64,000 nucleotides of DNA from the NCBI RefSeq assembly GCF_036898095.1, contig NC_090729.1, positions 63,328,758 through 63,392,757 of the forward strand, read 5' to 3'. Shown piece by piece: positions 26,246 to 37,619 of the stretch (within the stretch, counting starts at the first letter, position 1; each line of letters opens with the position of its first letter). Both the position numbers and the translations under genes were made by a program. This DNA is from Palaemon carinicauda. Its lineage: Eukaryota > Arthropoda > Malacostraca > Decapoda > Palaemonidae. The notes beneath the pieces were generated by a model. That model made no database searches. It was given only the letters and a program-made list of their open reading frames with translations, and was not told where the DNA came from.

Positions 26246-27061
26246 TGAAAAATTTCATATATATGATGAATTAAATAAATAATGCATTAACATCTATAAT
26301 GCAATATATCTATCTTGAAGGTAGACTCTGGCACAGCATTTTATCATATTACTTTTTTTATTAAAAGTTTTATAGTTTACAGTATATATAAAAGATTTAT
26401 TTTAAGGTTGCTACTGTTCTTACAATATGTTATTTTAATTGTTTATTTCTTCTTCTCTCAATAATGGTAGATTGAGATCTTCTGTCAGTTGCAGAGAGGC
26501 TACGACCAGAGCTTCTCTCGATAACGGTAGCCTACACAAGGGGATCCTCTAACAGTTTGGATATAAAATTATCATTACTTCTAATATAATTATTATTATT
26601 ATAACTACTGATGAATATCTCCCTCAAAACTCCAGTTCTGTAAACTTTTTACACAAAGTACAAAGTTGTGAGATTTTAAAGGCTATAATAAGATGATTGC
26701 GTATTTTGAAATCTATATGTTGAATGCTTTTAAACTATGTTACACCTGGAAAGTTAATTGCATTTTTAATGTGTTTAAAGCAGCCAAGCAAGATGAATTA
26801 GCAGTAATAGAGATAATGCATGATAATATGTCTCACCATTATGCCTGAATACACTGTTTCCTCTTTAAGAGGGTTTTTATATCGTGTTCCTTGGAGGGAA
26901 TAATTTGTCTCTAGTTGGTCAAGTCATCCAACTGAAGTCAATCTTTTATTAATCTAGAATATTCTGTTCCATAATCAAAGATGAATTCTGGAAAAATAGC
27001 AATGTTTTCAGTTAACCCCACACGGTGTACTGTAAGCAATACAGAGCTTTTCTTGTGCATT
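26246..27061. other. No gene recognised
   Basis: AT-rich DNA. One local imperfect duplication (CTTCTCTC..ATAA.GGTAG at about 26452 and 26512) is the only structure seen. Confidence 0.55.
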
Positions 27062-27065
27062 TTAA

Positions 27066-30000
27066 CCATGGATAGGTACGCTCCTCGGACACCCCTTTAA
27101 GGGTATACTCGGACGCAAACGACCCCGACGGCAAAAAAAATTCTTGAAAAATCAGTTTTTGCAGTAACCTCTTTTTTTCTTTTGCCAAAAAAAAACTTCA
27201 ATGAATGCTTAAGACAACTGTAAAGATAAATACTACTCATCTGCAGAAAAACTATTTATTAATAATATTTTATAGAATTAAGTAGAAATAAAAAAAGACC
27301 TGACATAAAAATTCATAGAAAAAAAGTTTATTCATATATAAACAAATCCTTTTAGGAATTGATTCTTGAATGGTTAGGACACATCTTGATGTATTTTGGA
27401 TGAAGTCAGACCCATGGAGGTGAAGATCTGAAATGAGAAAAAAGGGTAACTTTTTTTGGCCAAAAAAATTTGTCCAAATTTCATGAATTTTTTTGGGTAC
27501 TCAAATGAAATAGGAGGTGGCTAATTTTTTTAGGGAATAAACATATGTTATCCTAAAATAGAAATATGTAAAAAAATCTTCATTATTTTGTAAATTACAT
27601 TTATATCAGGGGCCATATCTAAAGGTAATTTTTTGAGTACTTAGAAATTTCGTAGAAAAATACATATATTTAATATATAATATGATATTTATGCAGGTAA
27701 AAATATACCAAAATATCACAAATTCTATAGGGAACAAGAATATATATAGATAGGTCAACTGACGCTTCGGATATGTCCACAAAATGGCCACCAACCACAC
27801 TGACTCAGACTCCCTAATCTGCCACTTGAAATGTAGGAAGGGTATGTCAATTTCAAGGTGTTATTTACTAATCTAATTATTATTGGATATGCATAAAAAT
27901 TGTATGGTGGGTTGCTGGATAATTGTCGATTATTTTACGGCTATAAAATTAAAATTCTGACCCAAAAAAATTTTTTTGAAGGGAAATAAAATCGAAAAAA
28001 AAACAAAAATGTGAAACAATATAATATTTTAGCTAAAAAAATTTGATGATATTCAATCAAAAAAGAAGTAAACAAAATTTTCCGACAAATAAACATCTAG
28101 AGGAATCATTACTCTGTGATAGTTCCTTAGTACGTAGTAATTTTGAAAGAAATGGGAAAAAACGAAAAAATGGCAATCACCGGAAAATCGAACACATACC
28201 TATATATACGCCATATCTGGCTAAAAAAAAGATAGGCATGGGTAGCCAGATCATCTAGAAACACTTTCCAACACTATAAAAATATAAGTTTTGGGACACT
28301 ACTTGCCAATTCCTTACGGTAACATGACTAAGCAAAAAAATGCAAAACAAATAAAAAGGGGCACTCGCGGAAAAATGGCTAACATTCTAATATACGGCAT
28401 TTCAGAAAAAAAAGAATTCAGCCACGTGCTAGGCAAACCATCAAGGCACATTTTCCGACAAATAAACATCTAAATGAATCATTACTCTGTGATAGTTCCT
28501 TAGTACGTAGTAATTTTGAAAGAAATGGGAAAAAATGAAAAAATGGCAATCACAGGAAAATCGAACACATACCTATATATAGCCATATCTGGCTAAAAAA
28601 AAAAGATAGGCATGGGTAGCCAGATCATCTAGAAACACTTTCCAACACTATAAAATTATAAGTTTTGCGACACTACTTGCCAATTCCTTACGGTAACATG
28701 ACTAAGCAAAAAAATGCAAAACAAATAAAAAGGGGCACTCGCGGAAAAATGGCCATTCTAATATACGGCATTTCAGAAAAAAAAATTTCAGCCACGTGCT
28801 AGGCGAACCATCAAGGCACATTTTCCGACAAATAAACATATAAATGAATCATTACTCTGTGATAGTTCCTTAGTACGTAGTAATTTTGAAAGAAATGGGA
28901 AAAAACGAAAAAATGGCAATCACAGGAAAATCGAACACATACTTATATATACGCCATATCTGGCTAAAAAAAAAATAGGCATGGGTAGCCAGATCATCTA
29001 GAAACACTTTCCAACACTATAAAAATATAAGTTTTGCGACACTACTTGCCAATTCCTTACGGTAACATGACTAAGCAAAAAAATGCAAAACAAATAAAAA
29101 GGGGCACTCGCGGAAAAATGCCCAACATTCTAATATACGGCATCTCAGATAAAAAAAAAGATATGCACGTGTTAGCCCAACCATCAAGGCACACTTTCTA
29201 ACACATAAACATGAAAAAAAAATCAATAATATACGGCAATTCCTTACTACGTAGTAAATTTTTACAAATATTGAAAAAAAACAGAAATTGGCAACCGCAG
29301 TTAAATATCCAATATATCAATAACTACGTCGTATCTGACAAAAACAAAGTCACGCATGGGTAGCCAGATCATCTAGACACACTTTCCAACACTAAAAAAG
29401 CAAAAGTTTTACGACACTATTTGGCAATATCTTACGGAAAAATGACTTGGCAAAAAAATGAAAAAGGGGCACTCGCGGTAAAATGCCCAACATTCTAATA
29501 TACGGCATCTCAGCTAAAAAAAAAGACATGCACGTGTTAGCCCAACCATCAAGGCACACTTTCTAACACATAAACATGAAAAAAAAAATGAATAATATAC
29601 GGCAATTCCTTACTACGTAAAATTTTTTACAAATATTGAAAAAAAAACAGAAATTGGCAACCGCAGTTAAATACCCAATATACCAATAACTACGTCGTAT
29701 CTGACAAAAACAAAGTCACGCATGGGTAGCCAGATCATCTAGACACACTTTCCAACACTAAACAAGCAAAAGTTTTACGACACTATTTGGCAATATCTTA
29801 CGGAAAAATGACTTGGCAAAAAAATGAAAAAAAAAATGAAAAAGGGGCACTCGCGGTAAAATGGTCTTCGTGGTGATGAACGACATTTTAACTAAAAAAA
29901 AAATCATGCACATGGTAGCCAAACAATCCACCAAGACTTTCCACAACTGATAACCTATACAAGTTGCACCATTCTACGACAATTTCATAATACGTAATAA

Positions 30001-30241
30001 CTTTGATAATTATGCAAATTACCTTAGAAGGGTAAACTAGGCTCGACCCCGACGCGTCTCAGAAATCGGGGAAGGAGTACAGCTACAGCAATGCACATCT
30101 GGACACTACTAGAGCGTGTAGGGGAGACACCTCCTGCAGGTCGATCACCCACAAATTCAGTCACGGGGGTGAGTTACGTGAGAAAAACCTCTTTTTTTTT
30201 TACGCTCAAGGTCGCGTACGACCCACCGTACCTATCCAAGG
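27066..30241. mobile_element. piggyBac-type non-autonomous element, copy 2
   Basis: It is near-identical along its length to 7589-10773 and in the same orientation. The ends read CCATGGATAGGTACG and CGTACCTATCCAAGG with TTAA on both sides (27062-27065, 30242-30245). Each end carries one change from copy 1 (CCC>CCA at the left; CAGGG>CAAGG at the right). The same tandem units are present, restarting at about 28082, 28458, 28829, 29205 and 29570. No transposase is encoded. Confidence 0.87.
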
Positions 30242-30245
30242 TTAA

Positions 30246-31885
30246 AATAATCTTGCTCATCGTGTCAGTCTCAGACTCACAAAACTCAACAAAAGAAAAT
30301 ATGAGGTGTTCCTGGTGTGATTTGAATGCTCTTAGTTATGGTATTTTCTGAAACAGAATATTTCAGCTTGTAAAGTCATTTGAAACACAAGTAGTTACTT
30401 AGAAAAACCACATTTCATAAGGAAATGAAATACAAGAACATCTCCCAGAATACCAGAATATTCTGGCTTTTAGAAGAGATTTGGAAAATTATGTGTGTCC
30501 TCCTCTTTCGACTGATGATTGGAGGAAGCAACTGATGTTCACGCTCAAGACGTCATCGGGATTGGTCCCACAACATCCTTCTCGAGGAACCTGACAGTGA
30601 GTCAATTGTTGGAGAAGAAGGCTAGAGTCTGGAGATGCCTTTGACAATCTTCTACGCTTGCCACAAGTCCTCCTATCTCACTAGGATCTCTTTCTCCCCC
30701 TCTTGTGTGAGTAACAGCTCCTTCTAAGCAGGTTATGTACTGAGCCTGGCTCCTTCATAGGTCAAGAAGTGTCTTGCCTTGTGTAGAATGAGATGTAGGG
30801 TAGGTCATGAAAATCACATAAAAAAAGAAAACTATCAATCTCTAATAATACAATTATAGGGACTTTCTCTTCAAAAGAAACGGCGCATCTTTAAAAAAAC
30901 ACAGTTATATTGATAATGAAAATAATGAGAAATAGGAATAAATCACCGATTGTATTAAAATTTTATGTTTTTGAAAATTTTTTAGTCAAAATAAGACACT
31001 GGCTGTCTATCCATTGCTAACCTTTCTGGATGCTTTGTGTGTGAAATCATTAATCCCCTCATTTTCTGAATGGGTCTTAATTCAGTGTGATGAGAGATCC
31101 TCTTGTGATGGTTGCAAGGAGTGGTCGTCTTCTCAGTGGGAACAAAGTATAACACTCATAGAAAGAAGATGGCTGAGTGGTATTGTTCCTGCCCAAAGCT
31201 TCCTCATCAATAGAAGAAAGTAAACTGAAGCATTATTTTTCTAGCCCTGATGCTGTAGTATCTGCTGATTTACAGACTTCGCATAATGCCTCAATAGAAG
31301 TAGGATAAGTTCTGGACGAGCCGTATATATGGATGTACCGTACAAAAGCTCTCAAGACCACATATGTTATTTTAAGCTAGTTAGCGTCAAAAGAGTGAAA
31401 CAGAAAATGGAGTTACACAGCTCTGTCCCTCCATTAGAGAACAGGAACCAACAGGGCATGAATGAAGAGAGTTTTTTTTCGATTTTTTCTCATTCCTGAT
31501 GTAATATTTTGTCTCTAAGTTGGGTAAATATATGATACTTTAATTTTTAGCCAAATACACGAGCCATATATTTTTCCTACACGTTATCTTGTGGTCTATA
31601 CATTTCTGACCTTGATTATTGGGGCAAACCACCCGTTCATGTATTTTTGGACCCCCTTATATAAAGACAATTATGGGGGAGCCCAGTGAGAAACCAGGGT
31701 TTTATGGGTGGGGAAATGTCATAGACGAGTGATTTACAGCAATAATAATGGTCATAAATGCAGAATAAACACAAGATAACCAGTTGTAGAAATACAGTAT
31801 ATGGATCAGGTCGGTGACTGAACAAAAGTCAAACATGATTATTTGACACATCTGAGATTTGTAAAAGGGCACAGAACCTAACAAA
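30246..31885. other. No gene recognised
   Basis: Non-coding sequence with short frames (up to 69 codons) lacking motifs. No microsatellite or terminal repeat was seen. Confidence 0.5.
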
Positions 31886-32040
31886 TCCACCTAACCTAAC
31901 CTAATAGTTCCCAGGTCACAACCCCTAGCCAAGGACAAGCCCCCGGACCTCCTTCCCAGGTCACAAACCTTCCCAGGTCACAGCCCCTAACCGGGGCCAA
32001 GCCCTCAGACCCCCTTTCAAGGTCACACCCACTAGCCGGA
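31886..32040. repeat. Degenerate tandem repeat with CCTAA start
   Basis: It begins ACCTAACCTAACCTAATAG, then two to three imperfect units of the type TTCCCAGGTCACAACCCCTAGCC. It resembles the better-preserved array at 33340-33668. Confidence 0.6.
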
Positions 32041-32065
32041 CACCCTCTTCCCAGGAAACAAACTG

Positions 32066-32201
32066 AAAGTAAATCGCAAATAAATCCTTATATTATGATA
32101 AAGTAAATCACAAATAAATCCTTATCTTATGATAAAGTAAATCACAAATAAATCCTTCCCTTATGAAAAAATAAATCGCAACCAATTCCTTACCTTATGA
32201 T
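32066..32201. repeat. Four 34-bp tandem units
   Basis: Units start at 32066, 32100, 32134 and 32168, each close to AAAGTAAATCnCAAATAAAT followed by CCTTAnnTTATGAT. The last unit is the most diverged. Confidence 0.9.
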
Positions 32202-32494
32202 TAACTTCGCCGCCTTTTTTGTTTTCTTGGCAAACACTACAAAAGCTGTACGGTAGGAAAAGTACTGGCCTTCCCTGAAAATTAAGTCAGAATCGGACCT
32301 TTGAGACATTATTTCGCTGTTATTTTCTTAATTTCACATGAGTAACAATAGCTTTACATCATAATCAATTGCAGACATAAATGAAATTACACAAAATTTC
32401 GAAATGGATTGATGTTCACTCTTCCGAGACATCTTTACGAGATGGTGGTTAACTTAAAACTGAAGGCGAAGGTGGGAAAAATATCTGGGAACAT

Positions 32495-32497
<3 letters not shown>
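32202..32497. other. No feature seen
   Basis: A short non-coding interval before the GA run. Confidence 0.6.

Positions 32498-32564
<67 letters not shown>
32498..32564. repeat. (GA)n microsatellite
   Basis: A pure GA run of about 67 bp. Confidence 0.97.
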
Positions 32565-32568
<4 letters not shown>

Positions 32569-32574
32569 GGTAAA

Positions 32575-32895
32575 CTAATCTCCCTTGGGGAGTGCGAAGA
32601 GCTTGCCCAAACAATCTCCATCTGCCCCTCGCCATGATCTCATTCACATATGGCACTCGAGTAATCTTTTTTATAGATTCATTCTAATCCTGTCCCGCCA
32701 TTTATCTTCCAATATTCTTCTGAGGGCTTTGTTCTCAAATCTACAAAATCTGCTGGATATTTTTCCATTGTCATACCACGACTCTTGTCCATACAGCAAC
32801 ACCGATCTCATTAAACTGATATATAGTCTGATTTTTATATATAATTTCAGGCAATTTGATTTCAAAATTTTGCTTTTTTCAATTTTTCATTAAAA
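32575..32895 (-). pseudogene. LINE RT C-terminal fragment
   Basis: Minus-strand text gives LYISLMRSVLLYGQESW and LRRILEDKWRDRIR, then after a stop PYVNEIMARGRWRLFGQALR. This corresponds to the blocks YGSETW, RxILGxxWxDRIxN and RWxGHxxR at the end of RTE-like LINE proteins. The fragment is bounded by the GA run on one side and a TA run on the other. RT palm motifs are absent. Confidence 0.65.
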
Positions 32896-32909
32896 TCCAA
32901 ATAGCATTA

Positions 32910-33339
<430 letters not shown>

Positions 33340-33668
33340 CAGGACACTACCCAACCTAATACACCCACCTAACCTAACCTAGTGGCCCTGTACCCCTACC
33401 AAGGCCTTCCGGGGGGGGGGGGGGGGGGGCGCTCCACCCCCCTCTTAAGGCCACAGTGATTTTCAGGGCACTACCGAACCTAATATACCCACCTAACCTA
33501 ATCTAGGGGCACTGTACCCCTACCAAGGGGGGTGGGGAGCGATCCCCCCCTTAAGGCCACAGTGATTTTTGGGGCACTACCGAACCTAATACAACCACCT
33601 AACCTAACCTAGGGCCTCTACCCTTACCTAGGCCTAGCCCCTGCGACACCCCTCCCCTTAATGCCACT
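33340..33668. repeat. Three degenerate ~110-bp tandem units with CCTAACCTAACC
   Basis: Each unit reads CAC(C/A)CACCTAACCTAA then CCCTGTACCCCTACCAAGG, a C/G-rich block, and CTTAAGGCCACAGTGATTTT. A poly-G stretch interrupts the first unit (33411-33429). Confidence 0.75.
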
Positions 33669-33679
33669 ACCTAACACAT

Positions 33680-34790
33680 CCACTTCACTTCTGCTTCCAG
33701 GTAGTCTTTCAGCCTGTCAGTGGAATCAGTTGTCTTCTCCACTTAATTCTGTTTTCAAAAATTCCCTCTCTTCTCAGATGTTCAATTGTTGGCATGTTGT
33801 TCTATGTCAGAACCTCTTCAATTCTATCCCTCCAGCGTTTACGTGGTCTACCTCTTGATCTCCTCCCACCAGGCGTCCAGTCCCATCTCTTCCTTGCAAT
33901 TCTATTTCCATCCATTCTCATTAAATGTCCCAGCCATCTCAGCTGTCCCTTCTCAATCTTGTTCAACATAGGAGATACCCCAACCATCCTTCTAAAATCT
34001 ACATTTCTTGTTCTATCTCTTCTTGTTTTGTGCATTATTGTTCTCAGGGTTTTCATCTCTGAAGCTTGGACTCTGCTCCTGTCTTTAATTGTCATTTTCC
34101 ATCTCTCTGATCCATATGTCATTATTGGTGTTCGTAACCCTTCAAATATGGTTTTCTTTACTTCTATAGGTACGTATACATCTCTCATAACTGGATAGAG
34201 TGCTCCAGAGCATTTATTATATTTTTTAATTCGTTCAGTAATTTCTTCTTTGTTCTTATAGCCGTTGTCTGTAATCATGCACCCTAAATACTAGAATGCG
34301 TTGGTGTCCTTAATTACTGTATTTCTTATCATGATGTTCGTTGGAGCTTGTTGTTGTTTGTTGATTATTAATATTTCTGTTTTATTAATGTTCATCTTCA
34401 GTCCAGCTTCTGTTAAACAATCGTTCAAGGCTATTAATGCTCTTTCTAGTTCTTCCCGATCATATGTCCAGAAAGCAATATCATCAGCAAAAATCATGAT
34501 GTCTCCCGAGATATTTATTCTTTCCTTGAAACTTCTTATAATTACATTTATATATGCAATGAACAAGAGTGGGGAAAGAACGCTTCCCTGCTTAACACCT
34601 GTTGTTACTCTAAACCAATTTTCATTCTTGTATCCAGTCCTTACATTTTTCATACATGGTTCGTAAGTGCTCTTTATTGCAGCTCCCAATCTACCGTCGA
34701 GTCCATATACCTCTCCCAAGCACCTCCACAATTTGTTCCTAGGTACCGAGTCAAATACCTTTTCCAAATCAATAAATGCTATATACAGTG
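33680..34790 (-). pseudogene. LINE reverse transcriptase, 5'-truncated, one stop
   Basis: Two 158-codon minus frames (34767-34291 and 34278-33802) are in the same frame, separated by a TAG at 34291-34293. The first holds AFIDLEKVFDSVPR (starting just upstream of its Met), TTGVKQGSVLSPLLF and the catalytic FADD at residues 93-96. The second holds TPIMTYGSERW, GQLRWLGHLMRM and RSRGRPRKRW. Similarity to LINE C-terminal blocks (IEHLRREGIFENRIKWR) continues to about 33690 beyond another stop. Sequence upstream of 34790 is unrelated, so the copy is 5'-truncated inside the RT. Confidence 0.82.
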
Positions 34791-35300
34791 GCCTAACACA
34801 TCCATCAAACCAAATGGTAATTGCAATTAACCACTACAATAACTAACACGCCTTGGAAACAAATTAAGCACACATAATGACCTGACTTTACATAATGGCC
34901 TGATCACTGCATATACGACGAGGAGATCACTCCATAGAACCTAATACTGTTAACACGCCTATTGCCATATAAGGTAAACGAGTCAGTCGGCGTATTTACG
35001 TGAATCTGTTTCACTCCACAGCAACCAAAATACGATTCCAACTTGGTCGCGCGATCTGGGAATCTTCACATTGTGCAACGCCAAGTGAGAATATTCCAAC
35101 ACGGTGCAGATTCTGAGATGAGTCGCAACATATTCATTATCAGTGCTAATATTATGCTAAAGGTTTGACGTATATATGCCAGATTTCTATTATAGTTTTC
35201 ATTGCAAATATTATGCAGAAAATGCCGTAATAAATAATACTTCATAGATGTTTTATTCCTAAATGTAATTGTTTGAACCGTAAACACCAACCAAAATAAT
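34791..35300. other. No gene recognised
   Basis: Non-coding sequence between the LINE fragment and the DIRS element. Part of it (34970-35110) resembles 33230-33310. Confidence 0.5.
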
Positions 35301-35700
35301 GGATTTTAAGCGAAACAAAAAATCTATTTTTGGTGAGATGGCCATGTCGTCCTGATGGAAGGTTCCTTCAATAGCGTCCTTTGGATATATATAACTACTA
35401 AAATATTCCCAGAGATTTAAACTAAAGGTTTTCACAGAATTCTAACTTCTGGAGCGAGTACTCTAAGGGTTATCCCTTTAGAATATCATATATCAACAGG
35501 GGACGCATGCATTAACACGTCACATGTCCCTCTGCACCCCACCTAGCATTTACACTTTGAGGGGGGAATGTGGCGAGGGAATGTGGCGAGGTAACTGAGG
35601 TGCCGTTCCAAAGTTACCCTCCTTTCGTCACTGTTACGATACTCGTAACGTAAACAAACCGGCCCCATACTTGCGTGACGTCACGTCCGCCCTCTTTCTT
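35301..35700 (-). repeat. DIRS copy 1, 3' inverted terminal repeat
   Basis: This is the reverse complement of 43993-44440. Shared landmarks are CCTTTAGAATATC, CAACAGGGGACGCATGCAT, GAATGTGGCGAGG and GCGTGACGTCACGTCCGCCC. The outermost 60 bp (GGATTTTAAGCG onward) are repeated in inverted form at 35782-35841. Confidence 0.85.
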
Positions 35701-35781
35701 CCATTCTAGCTCACTACTAGCCTCCGCGATACAATACAGCAGGGAGGGGCCTAGCAGGCTAAACTGGAACAGTTGGGCGGG

Positions 35782-35877
35782 TCCATCAGGACGACATGGC
35801 CATCTCACCCAAAAATAGATTTTTCGCTTCGCTCAAAATCCGTTTTTTGGGCTCAAGCCATGTCGTCCTGATGGAAG
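35782..35877 (-). repeat. DIRS copy 1, internal complementary region
   Basis: The left part (35782-35841, TCCATCAGGACGACATGG to GCTCAAAATCC) is the inverted copy of the outer 3' end at 35301-35358. The right part (35843-35877, TTTTTTGGGCTCAAGCC to GATGGAAG) is the inverted copy of the outer 5' end at 44420-44452. The two ends are therefore fused here, as expected of the template used in DIRS circle formation. Confidence 0.85.
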
Positions 35878-36633
35878 TGTACTAGAAAATTAATGTAGCA
35901 TGGATTTTTTCCCAATTCAAGTGCCTGGTACTCCGAATAAACATTCTGTTGTCTAGTGACCAAAGAGACCGTGACATCTCCGTTAAATGTCACTACCAGA
36001 GGCATCACAATGACCTGGCGTCCCGCCCCCCTGGTGAGGAAGGTCCTAGTAGGACAAGAGGAACATCTCGAAGTAATCTGACGAAGAAAGACTCACCTGG
36101 ATAAGAAATCGTCCCGGTCTCTAGACAGATAAGGAGGGTAAATATTTGTGTAGGAACAAATTTATACCATTAGGTGAGTACATAAGAGATAGTAGGTATA
36201 CTAATCATAATAACTCTAGACTATGTTTAGTAAAACGCGAACAGCAATATATTTTCATATATAAACATAGGAGCGAAAGAGACGCATGTGGTAAATAAAA
36301 TAAATATTTTATTTGAAATTTGCATGGAAATATGAAAATTTATGTACAATGATAAAATACAATAATAGACATAGATATGGTAAAAGATAGTGATGCAGAA
36401 TCTGAAAGGGATACAATCTTTTCTGTAATCACTAGTTCCTGAGGAACGCCAGTCTTTTAAATCAAAATACACTCCATGTCCGAGAACATGTGGCGCACGT
36501 GTACGAATCTATGTCTTTTCACCTTGGTAAAGGACAGTCAGTTAGTGACACGAAATCACTATGTATCGCACTAGGGTCAACACAGGCACCCGTTTGAGTT
36601 AAAGTCCCGAAAAACTCACTGACCTACGCAGCA
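35878..36633. other. DIRS copy 1, 3' untranslated region
   Basis: Non-coding sequence lies between the recombinase stop and the internal complementary region. An 81-codon minus frame at 36227-36472 has no recognised motif. Confidence 0.5.
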
Positions 36634-37590
36634 CTAAACAGCAGGTTTCATCACACTACCTGCTGCCACCACGAATCGCTTGACTTCTTGCACCTGCTTC
36701 GAATAGTGTTTGAAGAACAACTCTAGGGGACTTCCAGCCTGTGAAGGATCGGAGGCTTTCGAAGTCCATTCCTTGGAAGAAATTTAGGGAAGAGGCTACT
36801 TTCCTGGGATCGTGACCTGTGGGTGTACTGTCAGGACTCTGCGAATGAAGTAGGTGATTTTCGCTCTAAGTTGTTTTAGTGACAGGTCGCTGCCCGACAT
36901 TTCTCCTTTGAAAAGCTGTCCTCCACCAAAGTCAGAAGTTCTTCGAAGATAGACCTTAAGACTCTCCACTGGGCATAGAGAGACATCTTCCTTCAGAGGC
37001 AGATTCTCCAAGGGCCCCATCATTTGGTGGGAAGTTCATTTTTAGCGAGAAATGTGGGATCGGGGAAGAGGGTAAGTTCCCCCGTGTTGGTGAACTGTAT
37101 CTGGCCCTCTTCTCTTGATAATGCCACTATTTGACTGACTCTGGCTCCCGAGGCGAGAGCAAAAAGGAAGATTACTTTCTGAGTCAAGTCCTTTAGAGGG
37201 CAAGAATGATTGTCCAGGCTAGAGGCAAAATGAAGCACCTTATCCAGGGACCAGGGGATGGGTTTCCGTGGAGGTGCTGGACGGAGTCTAGCACACGCCT
37301 TCGGTAGTTTATTAAAGATCTCGTTGGATAAATCTATTTGGAAGGCGTATAGAAGTGGTCTGGTCAAGGCCAATTTGCAAGTGGAAATCGTATTGGCTGC
37401 CAAGCCTTGTCCATGAAGGTGAATAAAGGAAATGCAAAAATCTATGGAGATTTCCGTAGGATTTTTTGCCTTGACGAATGATACCCACTTTTTCCAGGAT
37501 GATTCATATTGCCTTCTGGTAGATTTTGTTTTATATTCCTCTAGGAAGTCTAAACTTTTCTTTGAGATCCCAAACCTTTTCTTCACGGCT
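36634..37590 (-). pseudogene. DIRS copy 1 tyrosine recombinase, frameshifted
   Basis: This would encode the recombinase that inserts the circular element DNA. A 188-codon frame (37586-37020) holds KRFGISKKSLDFLEEYKTKS, the SAM-like core-binding domain and the catalytic Arg region GARVSQIVALSR. A second frame (37023-36796) continues with KEDVSLCPVESLKVYLRR and QLFKGE. A further shift near 36830 moves the frame again, so the His-x-x-Arg and Tyr blocks, readable as GHDPRKVASS and then KSPRVV, follow in a third frame. Copy B (52317-53768) has the same protein uninterrupted, which fixes the positions of both breaks. No product is expected. Confidence 0.82.
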
Positions 37591-37619
37591 AGGGAGAGAA
37601 AATCATGAGTTGAAGATCC

